Assembly: GCA_017165825.1 (NCBI GenBank)
Contig: CM029366.1
Span: 30,230,397-30,294,396 of the forward strand
Direction: 5' to 3'
Length of the DNA stretch: 64,000 nucleotides
From: Hepsetus odoe
Taxonomy: Eukaryota; Chordata; Actinopteri; Characiformes; Hepsetidae
Shown here: piece by piece, positions 36,101 through 48,660 of the stretch
How the letters are laid out: each line of letters starts with the position of its first letter
Numbering within the stretch: the first letter of the stretch is position 1
The notes under the pieces: model-generated
Seen by the model: only the letters and a program-made list of their open reading frames with translations
The model's database searches: none
What the model was told of the DNA's origin: nothing
Translations under genes and position numbers: made by a program

Positions 36101-36512
36101 CTGCTAACCATTGTTTCACTACAGAAAACGCTGCATGTGTCCAGTGCGAGCAGTGCGCTGTCTGTATCCTGACTCTAAACACACACACACAGAGAGGGTA
36201 ACATCACAGCCAGACCACCTTTACTAAAATCCCTCAGCGCTCTCTACGCACCCAAATCCAGCGAGGTTTCCGTCCCACTGTCCTCTTTTTCAAAACAGCG
36301 CTGGTGTGAACAGTAGTGAGTAGCAAAATACTCCAAACCAGCTCTAAAAGCAAGACTGTATCCTGTACTACAGTACCGGACTGGATAAGATGTAACCCAT
36401 CAATATTGTGAGTTCACACACACACACATGCACTCACACATACACACACATATATATGAGTGTATATAAATAACTCATTTATGTATGGGTTATAACTTAT
36501 CCAAAGGCAATG

Positions 36513-36534
36513 CATAGATAGATAGATAGATAGA
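36513..36534. repeat. (GATA)n
   Basis: About five GATA units directly abutting the 5' end of a SINE1 copy. Confidence 0.9.
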
Positions 36535-36536
36535 TT

Positions 36537-36777
36537 GGGGCAGCAGTGGCCTAGTGGTTAGGGAGTTGGCCACAGAATTGTATATTGTGGCCCGTTACCA
36601 TAGATTGTCTGAGGCACTTTATAAGGCACATCCCCGCCACTGCTCCCCAGACGCTTTCATAGCTGCCCCCTTTGCTGCACAGTGTAAAGCTTGTGCATGT
36701 ACAGCAGAGGTCCAATTTTTGTTAGATTCACGTGCTGTCTGTGACTCGCAATGACTAGAATAGTCACTTTCACTTTC
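36537..36777 (+). mobile_element. SINE1 copy, full length, diverged B box
   Basis: GGGGCAGCAGTGGCCTAG head next to a GATA repeat; CTTTCATAGCTGCCCCC mid-block and AGTCACTTTCACTTTC end. The B-box region is degraded. Confidence 0.9.
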
Positions 36778-37188
36778 ATAGATACCACAGTATGAAGTTG
36801 GAATGAAGTTGTGGATCAAGAAAATCAATGACTGCACCTTGTTCTGCTGTGCAATCCGATCCTCACAGCAGTGGTCAAGCTAGCAAAAAGCACAAGCGGT
36901 TGAAACCCAGCATGAACACCCTTGGATGAGCAAATGTCTGAAGAGAGGTAAGATCATACCATCTCAATGCAATAAATACATTCCTTCAACAACACGTCTG
37001 TACCGCCAAGGCTGTGCTTGCGTCTGGTCGCTGTAGATTAGTGGTCTGTCATCCAGACGTGTGTGTTGCGCATGTTGATTCAGAAAGCATAGTGTGCGTC
37101 TCCTCCACCCTCCCGCCGTCCTTGCCTCTGGTCAGCACAGGGCACTGCTGTCGCTAAGGACACAGCTTTAGCTGATAAGGGTGTGTGC

Positions 37189-37189
37189 T

Positions 37190-37233
<44 letters not shown>
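37189..37233. repeat. (GT)n(AT)n
   Basis: GT run switching to AT run. Confidence 0.94.
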
Positions 37234-37234
<1 letters not shown>

Positions 37235-37502
37235 CTCATAATCATCAAAGGCCAGTTATGTGTGTTCCCTAGTCAAAGGTTTGGGTGACCTACGTCTTTA
37301 AATATGATGTTCTATTTATTAAAACAGTTATAAATATAATCCTGAAAAAAATCTATAATCTATGATCTATAATATATAATATAACTTTTCCTGATATTTG
37401 CCTGATATTTCAGCGCTCTTTGGAAAACTATGGAAGAGAACAACATGCAAACTCTAGTGAATCCACTTGTACAAATGACAGCTGGATAAAGATTCCAGAT
37501 GA

Positions 37503-37678
37503 AACGAAATGGGACCTCTGCATTTAACCCATGCAAACACCACGCAGCAGGGGAGCTATTGAAAGCACCCAGGGAGCAGTGACAGGGACGGTACCCTGCT
37601 CAAGGGTACCTCAGGCAACCACTGGTGAGGAATCAAACTCAGATGCGCGGCAACTCCTCACCACTAAGCCAACGCTGA
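37503..37678 (-). mobile_element. SINE1 copy, tail truncated
   Basis: Minus strand; GGACCTCTGCATTTAACCCA, CTATTGAAAGCACCC, GGTACCTCAGGCAACC; abuts an AC repeat at the head. Confidence 0.9.

Positions 37679-37679
<1 letters not shown>

Positions 37680-37714
<35 letters not shown>
37680..37714. repeat. (AC)n at the end of a SINE
   Basis: Pure AC dinucleotides starting at the head end of the minus-strand SINE1 at 37503. Confidence 0.94.
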
Positions 37715-37718
<4 letters not shown>

Positions 37719-37974
37719 TGTTGTGTCCATTAACTGGTTTCCTGTGCATGTGCCACTGGTTTGAGCTGTTATGAGTGAATGGCTAGATTCTCTCAATCTC
37801 AGCCAATGAAAAGCAAACGTGGATCCCCAGTGTACAGAAGTAGCTGTTTAGTGTTCAGGTCAAGCGTGCATCATTGATACTGAAATGCTGGGTTCTTTGC
37901 TTTTCTGTTTATGTTAATGAGGTTTTCACTGTGAGGGTCTTTCAGAGTGAGTCAGGTTTCTCTCTGCACTCTTT

Positions 37975-38170
37975 CTCACGTTCTGTCTGAAAGCTCATCG
38001 CCCCTCGCGGACGAGCTTAATTGAAAAGCACAAGAGAAATTGATAATGATCATTTATTTAGTGGCGGCTGAAGCGTCTGCAACAAGGAGAAAAGTCCGGC
38101 ACAAGTGTGTCGCTTTCGGCCAGTCTTATCTAAACCCCCCGCTTCGCCAATTAAATCAAAGGAGAACTGA
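37975..38170. other. Candidate conserved noncoding segment
   Basis: GCTTAATTGAAAAGC, GAAATTGATAATGATCATTT and GCCAATTAAATC in unique sequence immediately before the CT compound tract. Confidence 0.25.
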
Positions 38171-38183
38171 GCGGCGAATACTT

Positions 38184-38184
38184 C

Positions 38185-38215
<31 letters not shown>

Positions 38216-38294
38216 GTCTCTCTGTCTGTCTGTCTGTCTTCTCTCTGTCTCTCTCTTTGTCTCTTCTCTCTCTCTCTCTGCCCCTCTGCCTCTG

Positions 38295-38330
<36 letters not shown>

Positions 38331-38403
38331 TCCTTTCTCTCTGTCTCTCTTTCTCTCTCTGTCTCTCCTCTCTGTCCCTCTCTCTCTCTCTGTCTCTCTC
38401 TGC

Positions 38404-38438
<35 letters not shown>

Positions 38439-38526
38439 TGCTCTGTCTGTCTCGCTCTCTGCTCCTCTCTGTCTCTCTCTGTCTGTCTGTCTGTTCCTCT
38501 CTCTCTCTGTCTCTCTCTCTCTTTTG

Positions 38527-38561
<35 letters not shown>

Positions 38562-38880
38562 GTTTGTCTGTCTCGCTTCTTCTGTCTCTCTCTCTCTGCC
38601 CTCTCTGTCTGGTCTGTCTGTCTCTCTCTCTCTCTCTGTCTGTCTCGCTTCTCTCGCTCTGTCTTCTCTCTGTCTCTCTCTGTTTGTCTGCCTCTCTCTC
38701 TCGCTCTCTCTGTCTCTCTCTCTGTTTGTCTCTCTCTGTCTCTCGCTCTCTGTCTCTCTGCCCCCTGGCCCTCTCTCTCTCTGTCTTGCTCTCTCTCTCT
38801 CGCCTCTCTGCCTCTCTCTGTCTCTCTCTCTGTTTGTCTCTCTCTCTGTCTGTCTCTCATTTCTTGCTCCCTGCCCCTCT

Positions 38881-38946
<66 letters not shown>

Positions 38947-38958
38947 CTCTGTTTCTTT
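38184..38958. repeat. CT-rich compound tract with TCTG blocks, 0.8 kb
   Basis: TCTC runs broken by TCTG, CTGCC, TCGCT and TTTG blocks. Open frames on both strands (S/L-rich and R/E-rich) are by-products of the repeat. Confidence 0.96.
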
Positions 38959-39005
38959 TGTAATCAGCTGCCCATTTCCAGTCTGATTGCACTAACTGGC
39001 AAGTA

Positions 39006-39075
39006 TGTGTGTGTGTGTATGTTTGTGTGTGTGTGTGCATGCGTGCATGTGTGCGTGCGTGTCTCTGGGTGTGTT

Positions 39076-39129
<54 letters not shown>
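39006..39129. repeat. (GT)n tract with GCAT interruptions
   Basis: GT dinucleotides with TATG, GCATGCGTGC and TTTG interruptions, 50 bp after the CT compound tract. Confidence 0.95.
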
Positions 39130-39130
<1 letters not shown>

Positions 39131-39415
39131 CTATTAAATAACAACTGGCAGTCAGGGTCCTGGCTAGTGAGAGAGAGAGAACAAGAGAGAGAGATGAAAT
39201 GTAAATATGCAAATGAGTATCAGTGATCAATGAAAATCAGTTTTGTGGATGTTAGTGAGAAACAGAAGATTTGTAACTCATTGTGCACTCAGTTTGACTT
39301 GAAAATCTCCCGCTCTGCCTAAATCTTTAAATCTTTTCACTTTCTTTCTTTAGCTGTTTTTTGCAGCATAAATAATAAAAGATTTCAATTTTTTTCATGA
39401 TTATATTTGTACACT

Positions 39416-39642
39416 AGTGAACTAGTGGTCTGGGACAAGGCCCCAGGATCAGAAGATCCTGGATTCATATCCCAGACCAGTAGGTACCCTTCAGTAAAGT
39501 ACCGTCCCCATCACTGCTCCCCGCGTGCTGGATATGGCCGCCTCCTGCTGCACGATGTGTGTGGGTTAAATACAGAGAAACATTTAATTATGTTTCACTG
39601 TGTGCTGTTTCACAATGACCAAAAAGGCACTTTCACTTTCAC
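39416..39642 (+). mobile_element. SINE1 copy, near full length
   Basis: AACTAGTGGTCTGGGAC head, ATCCCAGACCAGTAGG, CTGGATATGGCCG mid-block, GCACTTTCACTTTCACT end. Confidence 0.92.
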
Positions 39643-40007
39643 TGACAGTTGTTAAGATGCCTCTCTCCATATTAAGAAAGGAGCAGGAAACCATTTACAG
39701 TCCATCACAACCACACAGAAGCCAACAGTCTTACGTCTGAGCTCATTCACTTGTAAGTGTGTTTTGAGTAAACTCGATGTCCGTCTTTGTTACAGTCCTG
39801 TTATCATTTATAACAGAAGCCAGTGGGCTTTAGCAGCCGAGAGAGAAGGTTTTCTGCTCCTTTTCTGCAGTAATGGACGTCCTGCTGCAGATACAGCTGG
39901 GAGAGATCAGCCCAGCAATCGCAGAAGAATTGCAGTGCAAATATAGCGTTTGTACAGAAGGGAGGAAGATGGAAAGTAAAGGCACACAAAGAAGCATTAC
40001 TGAAGAA

Positions 40008-40071
40008 AAGAGAGAGAGAGAAACAGAGAGAGAGAGAGAGAGTGAGAGAGTGAAAGGGAGAGAGAGAAAGT
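40008..40071. repeat. (GA)n, interrupted
   Basis: GAGA runs with AAAC and GGGA interruptions; another GA tract lies at 40176-40208, followed by a G run at 40241-40250. Confidence 0.93.
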
Positions 40072-40172
40072 AACTGGCACAGTCTTCAATAAGAGCACTT
40101 GACAAAGTGCTGAAAAGCTCAGTGTGGGTAGTGTACTGAGGAAGGCAGAGACATACTTGTTGTAGTATTGCC

Positions 40173-40209
<37 letters not shown>

Positions 40210-40356
40210 GGAGAAATGGTAGAGCGAGAGAGGGGGGAGGGGGGGGGGGTTGAGATATACATACACAGTTAGTAGGACATTGAGGAAGATGGCAAAAGAG
40301 CAGAAGAAAGAGGTGGATGGGCCATACAGAGCAAGAAATGCTTTGACAGGACTTTT

Positions 40357-40369
40357 GTGTGTGTGCGTT

Positions 40370-40404
<35 letters not shown>
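40357..40404. repeat. (GT)n
   Basis: GT dinucleotides with GCGTTT and ATG interruptions at the start. Confidence 0.94.
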
Positions 40405-40408
<4 letters not shown>

Positions 40409-40574
40409 AACAGGGCAGTTGAGCAGGCCTGAGCACACAGAAACAGGGCCTCAGATTTAACTGAGTGTAATACACAGAGACACAGAGGCTGGAGAGAGAA
40501 GAGAGGAGAAGAGACAGCAGGAGTGAGAGAGGTGCACTCAAAGGTAAAATACACTCCATAGAGAGCTGGAGGTA

Positions 40575-40697
40575 CACACGCAGCAGGGGGAAGCTATTTC
40601 ATGAGCTCAGGTAGCAGTGATGGGGATGGTACCTTGCTCAAGGGTAGCTCAGGGCAACCTGCTGTTCAAGGGTTCAAACCCACAACCTAGGAGGCCC
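40575..40697 (-). mobile_element. SINE1 fragment
   Basis: Minus strand; GGTACCTTGCTCAAGGG and GGGTTCAAACCCACAACC B-box complement; followed at 40712-40815 by SINE3-tail-like sequence (GGTGGCCTGTCCTGGATGTG). Confidence 0.85.
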
Positions 40698-41814
40698 TGT
40701 TTGTGTGATTGCCCTGCTGTGGACTGGTGGCCTGTCCTGGATGTGTCCTTGCCTTTTGCGCTGTGAGTGCTGGAATGGACAACAGCACCATCTAATCAGA
40801 ACAAGTGGTTAAGAAAAAGAGCGTGTTATTCCTGCATTGACCAAGTCTGTATGTCAGATCACTGTGTGGGGCTTAAAAAAATAGAAACTGTTGGCCTTTC
40901 CAATTCCTGCAACCTTTACACGTGAGCTGAAAGGCAAACATCTCCCCAAGGATGGATTTTATAAGAGAATGGCAGCATCTATGTGTTTACGTTTGGTCTT
41001 ATTCTACCTCTCTCTCTCTCTCTCTAATAGAATGGTTGGTTTCATATAGCAGTTGTGAATGGGGTAATTATGTTTGCGAATGCAGTTGTAAGAGGGGTGC
41101 TTTTGTATCTTGCAGCGCAGCCCTGTTGTTCCGTGACCTCGCATGACCCGCAAACCATTTTAGCTTTTAGCCATGTTTCTCCTCCTTTTAAACGAGAGGG
41201 AGAATGCTAACATATTCGTCTTTGTTTCAATTATAGAGCAGCACTTTAGAGGCGACACCCCTTCATTTTTTGTTCCTCCAGACAGCAACAAAACACAGCA
41301 CTGATCACAAATACGGCCCATTTTCATAAAAAAAAACACTTTGTGGTGTCAGTTACAAAGATCTGCATTTTAAAGATTAGAACTCACAGGCCTGTCTGAA
41401 GGCTTTATGATGTCCTTTCAGCTTTCCTTATCTTTTAAGGGTTATTTCTCTTCCCTCACACTGTCCCAGGCACACACCACCCCACCCAAGGTCACATCTA
41501 ATACCAAAGACCATACCTTGCTCAGGCGCTTTGGGGTCGATGCTGCTTTTTTTCCGGTTGTGAGCATATGACTGCAAATTTCCATTTTTATGGCCCTCCA
41601 ATGTCTGGCTTCATTCGTTGTCGCCAATATCTGTCTTCCATATTGTTGCAGTTTGCCGCAGAATTGCAGGAAAGATGCAAAGAGAGGTAGATTGGAAGCT
41701 TCCAGGTATTTCTCACATGTGCAGCTCTAAATGAACGTCCTTAGTTCAGCTGTAATTGATCCAGAACATGTTATTTCCTGTTTGGGGTTTTAACGCAAAA
41801 CACAGATCACCTGT

Positions 41815-42015
41815 GTCCATTTCTTCCGGTCCTCTGCATCTTCCTCCTTCCTCCTAGTAATCAATAAATCTCTTTGTCTTTCTTCTCCTCTTGCCTGGCA
41901 GCTCCCTCCTCAACATCCAGCTCCACTGCCCATCTTTCCTTCAGCTACAACCCATATAACTTACCTGGTCGCAGTACCATACTGTAATCCTTCCCTTTCA
42001 CTACACACCCCAAAA
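41815..42015 (-). pseudogene. RTE-type LINE remnant with internal deletions
   Basis: Minus strand; TTCTTCCGGTCCTCTGCATC, TCTTGCCTGGCAGCTCC and ACCCATATAACTTACCTGG correspond to separated parts of the 15655 copy. Confidence 0.78.
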
Positions 42016-42166
42016 ATGAAATATTCCTCCTCCGTCCTTTTAAGTATTTGTTAATTGCTCTTGATTTGTTTGTTTTTCTGGACTATAAACTGAATGTCTG
42101 TTGCATTGGGTTTGTACATCAGTCAGTTTAATATGCAAATGAAGTATCTGATGACAATTTGAATAA

Positions 42167-42170
<4 letters not shown>

Positions 42171-42218
<48 letters not shown>
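42171..42218. repeat. (CT)n forming an exon acceptor tract
   Basis: Pure CT repeat directly followed by CAG and the 42221 exon; it acts as the polypyrimidine tract. Confidence 0.97.
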
Positions 42219-42220
<2 letters not shown>

Positions 42221-42221
<1 letters not shown>

Positions 42222-42352
42222 TCCTACTATTCTGAATGAGCTGAACTGGACCCAGGCCCTGGAGAGGGTTTTTATAGATAACAGTCGAGAAGATCCTTCT
42301 CTCCGCTGGCAGGTGTTCGGAAGTGCCACCGGTGTCACTAGATATTACCCAG
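42221..42352 (+). CDS. cacna2d2: cacna2d2 internal exon (ILNELNW ... [11 protein letters not shown])
   Basis: A 132-nt exon that enters in phase 1 and leaves in phase 1. It follows a 48-nt CT repeat ending in CAG and is followed by CCCAG|GTAAGC. The translation runs from [17 protein letters not shown] through [16 protein letters not shown] to [10 protein letters not shown]. This is the conserved segment before the VWA domain of alpha2delta-1/2. GVTRYYP rather than GLARYYP favours alpha2delta-2. The segment belongs to the extracellular alpha2 polypeptide that contacts the pore-forming CaV1/CaV2 subunit. NWT is a potential N-glycosylation sequon. The dinucleotide repeat itself forms the polypyrimidine tract, so its length may affect acceptor strength. 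Nothing in the reading frame looks damaged. Confidence 0.97.
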
Positions 42353-44096
<1,744 letters not shown>

Positions 44097-44477
44097 TGAG
44101 TTCAGCTTCCTGAGCCGTGCTCTCAGCCGGCCGAGGAAAGAGTCCATTTAGTCTGACTTTGATCTCATTGTTTCCTGCGAGTCCCCCCCGTGGCCTCTTC
44201 TGCTAAGGGCAAGCAAGCATGTGAAGTTGGAATTAAGTCAGACAGCTGCAGCTTACAGTTTGTCCCAGACTCGGGTCAATACATGTCAGAGGTGTTCACA
44301 GGGGCCGGCCCGTCCCAATTTGCTTTTCATGCCCCCTTGCCCTCCGGAATACAAATCGGATTGCACCGTGTGGGCCAGGGCTTTCATGTAAACAGACCAT
44401 GTTAGAAAATAGAGGACGGGCCCGATTCATGTAAAAATGATATTCTAGTCTTTTTTGATCCTGTTTGCCCCAAAAAA

Positions 44478-44870
44478 CAGGAAGAAACACACTGTAAATT
44501 CTCATCTGAAAACTTCTACACAGTTTGAACATGAATTTTTGCAGTGATCTAGCATTTTTTTGCCTTACTTTACTGACAAAATTCCAAAATACATGACTGT
44601 AAACTTCATAGGTCAGCAGTAAAAAGAGTTCCGTGTGTTTATACTCACACAGATTTACCATTTTTCATGTTGCTGCTATGAAATTTACAGTCTGTAAACT
44701 TTACTTTACAGATTCTTAAACACCAGAAGCCATGGCCTTCAACTTTACTGTAAAACAAGAATTTACAGTATTTGGGTTGAATGTTCATATTCAAACTGTA
44801 AACTTTACAGCAGAACTGTGAATGGTTGAGTTTTGACTGTAATTTTTTATTGTAAACTGCATTTTTTCCT
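44478..44870. mobile_element. Possible MITE-like repeat rich in ACTGTAAA/TTTACAGT
   Basis: At least ten occurrences of CTGTAAA, TTTACAG or close variants on both orientations, including AATTTACAGTCTGTAAACTT and TTTACTGTAAAACAAGAATT. Fish genomes contain nonautonomous DNA elements with such motifs. Exact ends not resolved. Confidence 0.45.
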
Positions 44871-45320
44871 GAGCGCCTGGAATGAATTAGCATAGTGCTG
44901 CTCCTGTGGCTATGTTGCAAAGCGAGCAAATGAGGAGGAAACAGAAACGCTGATGCTGTAAAACACCTTGCGCTAAGGTGTTAGCGCATTAGTCGGTTGT
45001 AAGAGGAGTCCACGGGCGGCTGAGCTAGCGTCTCCCCGAGCGGGGCGAGTGCTAGCGGAGTGCTAACGAGGCTCCTCTGTGACAGAGTAATTAAGTTGGC
45101 ACTCAATGAGGCTGTCCCCTGCCCGCTCACACAGACAAAACGTCCCCAGATATCTCTAAAAGGCTGTTAACCTCAGGCCAAGCAACAAAGCGGCATCATT
45201 AGTTAACGGGCTAGCTTGTCAATAGGAAAATAAGTTAAAGAGAGGAGTTTGTACTTATTGACTCAGTTTACAGGCTTCACGTACTGTCCAAATTATGGTA
45301 AATAAGACTGCAACGTGTGA

Positions 45321-45568
45321 GGCAGCGGTGGGCTAGTGGTGAGGGAGTTGCCCCTGCATTGGAAGACTGTGGGTTTGATTCCCTCACCAGCAGGTTGCCC
45401 TGAGGTACCCTTGAGCAAGGTACCGTCCCTCTCACTGCTCCCTGGGCGCTTTCAATAGCTGCCCACTGCTGCATGGTGTTTGAGTGCATGGGTTAAATGC
45501 AGAGGTCCAATTTTGTTGTGGTTCACGTGTGCTGTGCTATGGCAAGGGTTGTCACTTTCACTTTTTTT
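45321..45568 (+). mobile_element. SINE1 copy, full length
   Basis: GGCAGCGGTGGGCTAGTGG head, GGGTTTGATTCCC B-box, CTTTCAATAGCTGCCC mid-block, GCAAGGGTTGTCACTTTC end. Confidence 0.94.
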
Positions 45569-45689
45569 TCACTTTCATGTGAACATCCTCTCATGTAAAA
45601 ATTTCCACTGAGAAACTCAACAGTTTTAATTGCCTTATTCCCCCAGTGGTGGGGTCTTCAACCTTCCAACATGGCTGACATGAGAGCAG

Positions 45690-45875
45690 GTCTAAGTAAA
45701 GAAAATAACTTCTTTATTTTTTACTGTCTGCCTTTAGGCAAGACACCTAACCTCATAACTGCCCCGTGAGCGTAGGTGTTGCAGCCCACTGCTCCTGGTG
45801 TGTGTAGGATGGGTGAAGTGCAGAAGTTCGCTCTTCACATTGTGTGTGGGCAAGCGTTTCATTTTCACGTATTCG
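45690..45875 (+). mobile_element. SINE tail remnant related to SINE1
   Basis: GGCAAGACACCTAACCTC, GCAGCCCACTGCTCCTGGTG and GGATGGGTGAAGTGCAGAAG resemble the 3' half of a tRNA-SINE family; no head visible. Confidence 0.55.
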
Positions 45876-46525
45876 TTCATTACATACGGTGACCTACGTC
45901 CACTTGGGAATTGTTCTTTAATTACATCCTCTAAAGTTTAAAGAACCTCCACAACATGTGAATGTTCTGTATGTTTTCTTTAAGGAGATACTTTTGGGCC
46001 ACTTTCCAGCCCTTATTCTGCCATCGACGGTGAGCGACATTTCTCTCCATGCCCACTGTTCTTAGACCCTCTCACCCCTTCAAGCACCCCTTTTAGACTG
46101 TTGCCTAGCAACCTGTGCCCAGCTGTGCTGATTGGCAGGGCCGCAGCAGGGGGGAGGCAGGATATGTCAGGTCAAGTTTGCGTGATTATGGGCCAGCACT
46201 CTGTCAATGTGTGTTACACTCTCCGCATGGCTCAGCCAATCCCACATCTCAGATGACAAGACCGCTCCATCGGTAAGCCAACCATGGGGACGACAGGACA
46301 GAGGCAGACTGAGAGTGAAGAAACGGTCTGACAGCACAAGTGCTTTCAAACACACATGCATCACTAAAGGCTGACCTCAGGTTTCTGACTTTTTGTAAAG
46401 ATTTAAAAAGTACATATTCAGGGTTGTCACTGTCAGTTATATTAGTAATCAAGCTTTTAGTTTGATGATTAAGAGGCCAAAGAACAGAAGTTAGGGCTCC
46501 ACAATGTGGACAAAATATTGGTATT

Positions 46526-46761
46526 GCAGCGGTGGCCTAGTGGTCAGGGAGTTGCCCCCACATCGGAAGAATGGGGGTTCGAGTCCCTCATCAGTAGGTT
46601 GCCCTGAGGTACCCTTGAGCAAGGTACTGTCCCTGTCACTGCTTTCAATAGCTGCCCACTGCTGCGTGGTGTTTGCATGGGTTAAATGCAGAGGTCCAAT
46701 TTCGTTGTGGTTCACTGTGTGCTGTGCTGTGACCTCGCAATGCCAAGGGTTGTCACTTTCA
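46526..46761 (+). mobile_element. SINE1 copy, full length
   Basis: GCAGCGGTGGCCTAGTGG head, GGGTTCGAGTCCC B-box (close to pol III consensus), CCAAGGGTTGTCACTTTC end. Same subtype as 45321. Confidence 0.94.
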
Positions 46762-47015
46762 TATTACAACTGTAATGCCCTTTCTATAAGTTAAAGGGCC
46801 CACATCATCACTCAGGATTCATGGATTTGGATTATGTAAATGATGATAAAGTATAAAAATGTATGTTGTGGTTGGGGTTTGATCGTCTGGACCAGCAGGA
46901 GAATGTGGGAAAGTGGGGGGTGAGTTTTCTCTCTCCCGCATCCACGGCTGAACTGAAACCGACCTCCATCGTTACAGTCCATACATGAAAATTACCTTGC
47001 AGATTTGTAAAGGTA

Positions 47016-47212
47016 ATAACGGTTAGGGAATTGGTCCCAGGATTGGAAGGTCATGGGTTTGAATCCCGGACCAGTAGGCTGTCCTGAGGTACCCTTCAGC
47101 AAGGTACTGTCCTCGTCACTGCACTTTAAATAGCTGTATGGGTGAAAAGCAGAGGTTGAATTTCGTTGTGCTGTGCCGTGTGTTTCATTATGACAAAATA
47201 GTCACTTTCACT
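47016..47212 (+). mobile_element. SINE1 copy, head truncated
   Basis: GGGTTTGAATCCCGGACCAG, TACCCTTCAGCAAGGTACTG, CTTTAAATAGCTG and ATAGTCACTTTCACTT. Confidence 0.9.
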
Positions 47213-48149
47213 TGTTTTGGTGAAGAATTGTCATTGATTTGGAAAAGAGGACTGGGAGTTCTGATACTTTTACTGACCGAATGAGCTCAGATCTGAAGAG
47301 TATTGATGGCTGTGTTATTCAGTCCCAGACTTCAATACAGAAGTTTAGTTTTTTGAGCCTCTATGAGCCAACAGTTAGGTTTGTTTATACAACTTTTAGA
47401 CAATCAGTGTGCATGTCACTAACATCGGCACTTCACTGTCTTGGTGGTGAAAAAGTGAAAATCAATACACTCAAGAATAAAGAAACCAAAAACTGGAAGA
47501 AAGTTTTTTCTCAGTCAACTTGTCATTTTATTGGAGCTTTGGAAGCGTAAAAATTGCTGATGATGCTTCAAAGGTGATACGCTCTGTGTTGCTGAAGAGA
47601 GGTTACTAAAGATGATTCATGAAATTTAAAAGCAACTTGTTAGATCATTTAAACTATATGAACACAGTGCTCACATCTGAGCAGAAGGCACCACATGCGA
47701 GCCATGACATATGCAGGCCACTGGTTTTTCATTTACAGATTCTGAAATAAGAGGTGAAACACTTTATTAATTCTTAAATCGTCCATTCTCTGTACTGCTT
47801 TTCCTTGGATTGAAGGGCAGCTGTAGCCTATCCCACCGTTCACAGTTTCTCCCTAAAGATATGGTACTTTATCAACGTTTTTAGGTATTTCAGTTCATTT
47901 TAAAATTGCATTTAAACTAAAAGCTGCTTAGAAAACAGAAGGAAACCGCTTTTAGCCATAGTCCTCATTTTCATCATTCTAATGCTGTGTACGATTGCGA
48001 CACATTGAGCAGCCTGTTTTGTCCATTTTGGTCTGAAAATCTGCCACAACACATTTATTCCTTGGTTCAGCTAAACCCATTTTCAGGTAATGAATAAGAC
48101 ATTATTGGTTGAGGATCATTCAGGAGTCAGAGGGTAACAGTTTCCTAGT

Positions 48150-48345
48150 ATTACCTATTGGTTAAGTATCAGATCCCATGATCCGAGGGTCATGGGTTCG
48201 AGTCCTGGACCAGTAGGCTTGCCTGAAGTACCCTTTAGCAAGGTACCATCCCCACACTGTTTCCCGGGCTCAGATATTGCAGTCCACTGTTCCTGATGTG
48301 TTTGGATGGGTTAAATGCACAGGACAAATTCACTGCTCACTGTGC
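48150..48345 (+). mobile_element. SINE1-like copy, diverged tail
   Basis: GGGTTCGAGTCCTGGACCAG B-box region; tail resembles the 45690-45875 element (CAGTCCACTGTTCCTGATG). Confidence 0.82.
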
Positions 48346-48529
48346 ACAATGTGTCTGTGTGTGCGTTCCAGCACAAGAACTTTCATTTCATTTCATTGCT
48401 TTCATGTAAATGGTTAGGCCATGAAAATTTACCCGAGCTGTATGTTCCGTGTGCATGTTCTATATTTGAGCGCTCGAGAGCATTTAAGAGTTCGAGCTCC
48501 CTTGGACAAGAGCTAAATGATTAGCTTGT

Positions 48530-48660
48530 ATTAAAACTCCGCTGTTACCCATCTGGTTTAACTCTCAGTTCTGACCAGGAAAATTAATGGGCCAGTCAAC
48601 CACCTTAATTGTCTTCAATTGCTCTGACGTTAATTATCAACATGCCTCCATTATAACCTG
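48530..48660. other. Candidate conserved noncoding segment
   Basis: AATTAATGGGCC, CCTTAATTGTCTTCAATTGC, CGTTAATTATCAAC and CATTATAACC in 100 bp of unique sequence. Confidence 0.28.

Larger units (their letters stand above)
26149..42220 (+). other. cacna2d2 intron, 16.1 kb
   Basis: Starts at the anomalous junction after 26148 and ends in a CT repeat plus CAG. Holds many SINE1 copies, a SINE3-type element at 29280, the CT/GT compound tract (38184-39129), trinucleotide tracts near 32861 and 34151, and an RTE remnant at 41815. A search by eye for an alternative small exon encoding PTDIYKG found none. Spans 27270-29270, 32930-34140 and 34550-35140 show no recognisable element beyond possible conserved noncoding segments. 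Confidence 0.75.

Noticed and set aside
38040..39141. Open frames of 294-307 codons on both strands (S/L-rich and R/E-rich)
   Set aside because: Translations of the CT/GA compound repeat; mutually complementary frames without domains.
39830..40577. 102- to 202-codon minus-strand open frames
   Set aside because: Mostly complement of GA and GT microsatellites; no homologous motif.
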